A DNA stretch of 64,000 bases. Source: VXPQ01 sp965248175. GTDB lineage: Bacteria > Bacteroidota > Rhodothermia > Rhodothermales > VXPQ01. The stretch spans positions 930,001 through 994,000 of the forward strand of contig OZ252093.1 of the NCBI GenBank assembly GCA_965248175.1. Reading direction: 5' to 3'. Each line of letters opens with the position of its first letter. Position 1 is the stretch's first letter. This document shows positions 60,147-64,000 of the stretch, piece by piece. The translations under genes were made by a program, and so were the position numbers. The notes under the pieces were generated by a model. That model was not told the origin of the DNA. It was given only the letters and a program-made list of their open reading frames with translations, and made no database searches.

Positions 60147-61943
60147 TTATTTCTGTTGCTTGATCAGCAGGTACGTGGTGATGAATCCTGTGATGGTTCC
60201 GACCGTTGCCAGGACGGTTTGGAAGGTCCGCGACCGTTTTTCCAGTTCGAATCGCTGGGTGTCGGTCAGGAGACGTTGCAGGTCCCCTGTGTCCGCGAAC
60301 ATTCTTTCCCGATTCACGAAGATGCGGTCTCCCGATTCGATTTTCGCTTCGGAAGCCTTCACGTAGCGGTTCGTGCCGGCCTTGATGACGTACGAAGTTC
60401 CGGCGTTCCCCCCGAGCCCGCTTGCTGCACTTACATAAAACTCCGGTGACATGCCGGTCCGGTGCGTCACATATCCCGGACGATTCACCTGTCCGAATAC
60501 GAAGACCTGATTGTTGTCGCGCGGGACGTATACCTTGTCGCCGTCCTGAAGAGGAATCGGCGGGACCCCCTCTCCAAGGGCGACGGTCAGGTCTACCGGA
60601 ACGCTGCTCTGAATCCGCAGGTCGTGCGTCAGATAGGCGCTGCCGAAGAAGCCCATGTCCGCCAGCCGGGTGGATTGTAGCAGAGCCAACGTGTCGGCCG
60701 GGACCGGGTCGGGTATGCCGACAAGCATTCCGAACCTGTTTTCGTAATCCGGTTCGGGCATAGGCAGGGGGGACCGCTTGAGATGCGCCGCACGCGCAAG
60801 GGCCCCCGGGCGCATTCCCCCCGCAAGTGCTACGAGGTCTTGCAGGGTCGTTTCGCCGGAGAGGATGGGGTAGGTGCCGGGATATTGTACCCATCCGTCG
60901 ATATTGGCCACGCCGCGCACTATTTGTTCGGCCAGCACATGCACCTGATCCCGGGCCAGCACCTGTACGTCCTCACCACCGTACAGCGCGGCTACATCAT
61001 ATATTTCGGCTTCCACAGAGCCGTCATGGAGCACACGGGTGAGCCGAACCTGTCGTGCATAACCGGGTGTTTTCTGTCCGGTAGCCAGCGCAAGGAGGTC
61101 GGAAAGCGTATCGTCGGGCCGGTGGTCGTAGATCCCCGGGAAGGCCACATTACCCGATATGAAGACGGCGCCGTAATCGGGGTCGAACGCAGGCACCCAC
61201 ACGATATCCCCATCCCGCAGGTACGGGTTGTGTTCCGTATTGCCGGTAGCGTGGTATCGCAGCAAGTCCACCGTTTTCTGTGTTCCGTCCGTATGGACAA
61301 GCAGGATATTCCGCAGAGCGGGGCGAAACGCCAGGTTTCCTGTCGACGCCTGGGTAGTGTCCGCATAAGCCAGACTCAACACGCCGGCCAGACGCCCCAC
61401 GGGCGTTGCCAGATAGCGTCCCGGGAACGGGACGGCTCCCGAAACATGCACGTAAAATCGCCTGGGCTGCGCAAGCGCGATTTCCACGCGCACATGTTCG
61501 AAGGATTCGCGGAGCGCTTGTTTTGCCCGGCTGCGCGCTTCCTGCAGAGAAAGACCCCCTACCTGAACAGCGCCGGCTTCCGGTAAGATCAGATAGCCGT
61601 CCGCCGATACGGCTGTCGGGGTAAGCAGCGGTTGGGGACCGCCCACCGATATGTCGAAGAGGTCGCCTGGTCCCACGATATACTGGCCCGCATCAACCGT
61701 TCCCTCAAGAGGAATCATCCCTCCTGCACCTTGGGATCGGGTCAGTTGCTGCTGGAGAGGATTTGTCTCCGGGCCGGTCGTCGCCGGAGACACGGATTCG
61801 TTCCCTTGCGAATTGAATTGGGCTCGCGCCGTTGTCGGCGCAAGCAGAAATAATGCGAGGAGGACCCACGCCATAGCGACCGCTGAAGCGTTCCGGATGG
61901 ATGGATGCCTGTGAAACGAGAAAAGCAATGGTCGGCCTGTCAT
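60147..61943 (-). CDS. wza: Polysaccharide export outer-membrane protein Wza-like (SLBB)
   Basis: A 598-residue exporter. The signal peptide has a hydrophobic core AMAWVLLALFLLAPTTARAQ. DAGQYIVGPGDLFDISVGG is the polysaccharide-export domain, and at least four SLBB-type modules follow with GYLILPEAGAVQVGGLS, YVHVSGAVPFPGRYL, VFISGNVAFPGIY and VFVFGQVNRPGYVTH. The last helix GTITGFITTYLLIKQQ near the C-terminus is unusual for Wza. It is longer than enteric Wza (about 380). First gene of the wza-wzz-wzy-wzx-GT-fkbM operon; divergent from ispE over a 293-base gap with no evident gene. Confidence 0.9.
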   Translation of the reverse strand: MTGRPLLFSFHRHPSIRNASAVAMAWVLLALFLLAPTTARAQFNSQGNESVSPATTGPETNPLQQQLTRSQGAGGMIPLEGTVDAGQYIVGPGDLFDISVGGPQPLLTPTAVSADGYLILPEAGAVQVGGLSLQEARSRAKQALRESFEHVRVEIALAQPRRFYVHVSGAVPFPGRYLATPVGRLAGVLSLAYADTTQASTGNLAFRPALRNILLVHTDGTQKTVDLLRYHATGNTEHNPYLRDGDIVWVPAFDPDYGAVFISGNVAFPGIYDHRPDDTLSDLLALATGQKTPGYARQVRLTRVLHDGSVEAEIYDVAALYGGEDVQVLARDQVHVLAEQIVRGVANIDGWVQYPGTYPILSGETTLQDLVALAGGMRPGALARAAHLKRSPLPMPEPDYENRFGMLVGIPDPVPADTLALLQSTRLADMGFFGSAYLTHDLRIQSSVPVDLTVALGEGVPPIPLQDGDKVYVPRDNNQVFVFGQVNRPGYVTHRTGMSPEFYVSAASGLGGNAGTSYVIKAGTNRYVKASEAKIESGDRIFVNRERMFADTGDLQRLLTDTQRFELEKRSRTFQTVLATVGTITGFITTYLLIKQQK

Positions 61944-62236
61944 GCCGGATGCCGATATACCGAGTGGCGCGTGCAGTGCCTTCGGAGCATTCGGATTATG
62001 GAAATACGAGAGAATTTTGTAACGATTCCGGGGTAGGCTCGACCGAAATGGATGAGAAGGCGCTGGGGAGAAGTGTACAGTGCGTATTTTCGAAAAATAC
62101 CTCTTTTCTTCGGGGGTTGCAACAGCCGGGGCGCTGCCGGGTTCCCTGCGCGTCGGTCCGTTTTTTCGAGTGCGCGCTCGAATTCGTAATCCGATCCACG
62201 CATTTTGCGGGGACCTGCTTCATTATTGTTTCACAC

Positions 62237-63151
62237 ATGATGCTTCGCAAAGCTGCTCCCGCCAAGATCAATCTCGGTTTGCATGTGCTCCGCAAGCGCA
62301 GCGACGGGTATCACGACATCGAAACCGTGTTTCTGCGGATCGGCTGGGCTGATGAGGTGTCTGTAGAACCGCCTGCAGGCCGCAGGGAGGCCGGGGCGCC
62401 GGCGTTTTCCGGCCCGTTGCATGTGACTCCCGTGGGGAATGCTTCGCCTGACGATCTTTTGCTTCAGGTTCCGTCGGGGGCCGGTAACCTGGTCTATCGT
62501 GCAGCGCAATGTCTTGACCCGCACAAGGGGGCGCGCATTGAACTCCGCAAGCGTATTCCCGTTGGCGCCGGGCTGGGAGGCGGGTCGAGCGATGCGGCAA
62601 CAGCGCTTCATCTGCTCAATGATCTGTGGGGACTGGGCTGGTCCCGGGAGGAACTGATAAATATGGCTGCAAGCGTTGGCGCGGATGCGGCGTTCTTCGC
62701 AGCGGGAGATGCGGCGGCGTTCGGCGCAGGGCGCGGCGACATGCTGAAACCACTCATAGAGGGCGGAACTCCGTACATTTTTCCGTATCCCCTTGTGGTG
62801 GCGGCGCCGCCCGTACAGGTCTCGACCGCCGGAGCGTACGCTCTCGTGCAGCCGAACGATCGGAATCGCCCGGATCTGTGCGGGGTCTTGTTATCGGGTG
62901 ACCCCGAGCGCTGGCGCGCAGAGCTGACGAACGATTTCGAAAGGGTCATACTGCCCCGATATCCCCGAATCGCTGCCGCGAAGACCGCTCTCGAAGAAGC
63001 CGGCGCCGTGTATGCTTCGCTGTCCGGTTCGGGATCGGCGGTGTATGGTGCATTCGAGAACGAAGCACAGGCCGAGGAAGCCGAGGATGTTCTCTGCCGA
63101 TCCGGTTACCTCACCTGGCGGGGGCGGGTGTGCACGAGCGGTTCGACATGA
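62237..63151 (+). CDS. ispE: 4-diphosphocytidyl-2-C-methyl-D-erythritol kinase IspE
   Basis: A 304-residue GHMP kinase of the MEP isoprenoid pathway. The substrate-binding start is APAKINLGLHVLRKRSDGYH with the catalytic Lys. The ATP loop PVGAGLGGGSSDAATAL lies near residue 108, with the catalytic Asp in GADAAFFAAGDAAAFG. SLSGSGSAVYGAF is the GHMP motif 3. ATG 62237 or 62240 is the likely start; the frame opens far upstream but lies opposite the wza promoter. It links the region to isoprenoid supply, as the squalene synthase does. Confidence 0.95.
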   Translation: MMLRKAAPAKINLGLHVLRKRSDGYHDIETVFLRIGWADEVSVEPPAGRREAGAPAFSGPLHVTPVGNASPDDLLLQVPSGAGNLVYRAAQCLDPHKGARIELRKRIPVGAGLGGGSSDAATALHLLNDLWGLGWSREELINMAASVGADAAFFAAGDAAAFGAGRGDMLKPLIEGGTPYIFPYPLVVAAPPVQVSTAGAYALVQPNDRNRPDLCGVLLSGDPERWRAELTNDFERVILPRYPRIAAAKTALEEAGAVYASLSGSGSAVYGAFENEAQAEEAEDVLCRSGYLTWRGRVCTSGST

Positions 63152-63212
63152 GAATGCGCATGCTATCCGGAACGATAGTCCGGAACGTGCAGGCATTGCC
63201 TATTTCCGGCGC

Positions 63213-64000
63213 TTACCAATCGACGCCACGCTCCCCGACATTTAGCTCCCTTTCTTCGCCGACGGGCGCGTCGTAGGTCAAGCCCAATTCTTCGGGGCTG
63301 GGGAATGGGTCTTTCGTGATCTCGATCTCCTCGGAATCGGCGAGACCCCGGAAGTAGGATCCCACCAGAAACAGCGCATTGTGCGCGCCCTGCCCCCACC
63401 AGAACGTCCGAAATGTCACGCGCCGGTCGTTGAATCCCACCCATGCGCCGGTCACCAGGTTGGGATGCATGAGACCAAACCAGCCGTCTGCGTGGTTCTG
63501 CGTGGTGCCTGTCTTGCCCGCCAGATCGTAGTCGCGCAGCCCGTACTGACTCCTGATGCGTACCCCTGTGCCGCCGTTGATAATGCCCCGCATCATATTG
63601 ACGACCGTGTACGCTGTCTGTTCGGAGAGCGCTTCTTCGGGCGAGGAGGTGTGCTCGTACAGTACGTTTCCGAAACGATCCTCGATGCGCGTCACGAGAA
63701 CGGGATCATATTGCAGCCCGCCGCTCGCCAGCGTGCTGAATGCCGTGGCCAGTTCAAGCAATGTGATGTCGCTGGTGCCGAGGGCCAGCGCCGGCACCGC
63801 ATCCAGCGTACTGTTTATGCCCATCCTGCGCGCATAGAACGCAACCAGTTCCGGGTTCACGAGCTCCGTAATCACGCGAGCCGTGATGGTGTTTTTCGAC
63901 TTGGCCAGCCCTTCGGCAAGGCTCATCATGCGTCCCGTCGATTCGTCGTCCGCGTTTCGCGGCTGCCATACTACCTTGGTGATCGGATCCACATACGTGA
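63213..64000 (-). CDS. Class A penicillin-binding protein (C-terminal part)
   Basis: About 262 residues, with the frame open through the right edge. It shows the second transpeptidase motif SKN in LAKSKNTITARVI and the KTG motif in LAGKTGTTQNHADGWFG, with EDRFGNVLYEH between. These place it in the C-terminal transpeptidase domain of a bifunctional PBP1A-like enzyme; the SxxK motif and glycosyltransferase domain lie outside the window. The tail ends in an acidic low-complexity stretch. It converges with ispE with 60 bases between. Confidence 0.93.
   Translation of the reverse strand, partial: TYVDPITKVVWQPRNADDESTGRMMSLAEGLAKSKNTITARVITELVNPELVAFYARRMGINSTLDAVPALALGTSDITLLELATAFSTLASGGLQYDPVLVTRIEDRFGNVLYEHTSSPEEALSEQTAYTVVNMMRGIINGGTGVRIRSQYGLRDYDLAGKTGTTQNHADGWFGLMHPNLVTGAWVGFNDRRVTFRTFWWGQGAHNALFLVGSYFRGLADSEEIEITKDPFPSPEELGLTYDAPVGEERELNVGERGVDW

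Noticed and set aside
60145..60894. N-terminal extension of the wzz frame
   Set aside because: It lies within wza in another frame and reads as Arg/Pro-rich noise; ATG 60144 gives a normal Wzz.
61901..62236. In-frame extension upstream of ispE
   Set aside because: It overlaps the wza start and promoter side; IspE begins at its family start at 62237.

Overview
The window is a 64 kb chromosomal segment of a moderately GC-rich, Gram-negative bacterium. It has a complete rRNA operon (16S, tRNA-Ile, tRNA-Ala, 23S, 5S), dnaA with a DnaA-box cluster, and an outer-membrane polysaccharide exporter. The 16S signature stretches, a boxA-like element in the rRNA spacer, lipoprotein dehydrogenases, DUF1080 and DUF6807 domains and the PVC-type cytochrome fusion suggest the FCB/Bacteroidota side, perhaps a Rhodothermia-like lineage. 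That placement is inference; the rRNA genes would settle it.

Layout: 1-163 is the start of a minus-strand membrane protein. 364-5900 is the rRNA operon with its candidate promoter and a strong terminator. 5927-16591 is a DNA-end-processing operon: addB, addA (broken by one base), a YhaN-like SMC-type ATPase and a YhaO/SbcD-like nuclease. 16878-23185 holds a radical SAM gene, a chimeric ruin joining a glycoside-hydrolase-like piece to a ferritin-like piece, and a 1321-residue DUF6807/propeller/HEAT/cytochrome c fusion. 23210-24538 is an IS256-family element with a frameshifted transposase. 24715-26960 holds a small conserved protein, dnaA and the probable oriC. 27022-28788 is glnK-amtB. 29238-41032 is metabolic and housekeeping: sugar-dehydrogenase-like lipoprotein, aldo/keto reductase, a CysO-MoeZ-rhodanese fusion with a JAMM peptidase, tRNA-Leu, tRNA-Lys, a pyrophosphatase-like protein, aspS, a sodium/solute symporter, an amidohydrolase-DUF1080 lipoprotein and a glycosyltransferase.

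41036-51222 is an accessory region. It holds a DUF2236/MpaB oxygenase, an IS5-like element, squalene synthase, a VapBC module with an obvious operator, and a decaying minus-strand operon (interrupted small basic protein, amber-truncated membrane protein, N-terminally truncated AlbA_2 ATPase, ParA). A second, intact IS256 copy with a perfect 8-bp target duplication sits in that operon. A degenerate IS1595 transposase and a winged-helix gene remnant follow.

51683-61943 is a Wzx/Wzy-type polysaccharide locus. wza, wzz, wzy, wzx, a glycosyltransferase and fkbM run on the minus strand. A second FkbM-like gene and a near-duplicate of the 39.8 kb glycosyltransferase converge on them. ispE and the C-terminal half of a class A penicillin-binding protein end the window.

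Themes: the addBA-yhaNO operon would act on double-strand breaks; the propeller dehydrogenases, DUF1080 and DUF6807 proteins, aldo/keto reductase and symporter look like scattered carbohydrate-catabolism parts; the CysO/MoeZ/JAMM pair suggests ubiquitin-like sulfur transfer. Many genes are broken by single-base changes, some in G runs, so real decay and consensus error must be separated with reads.
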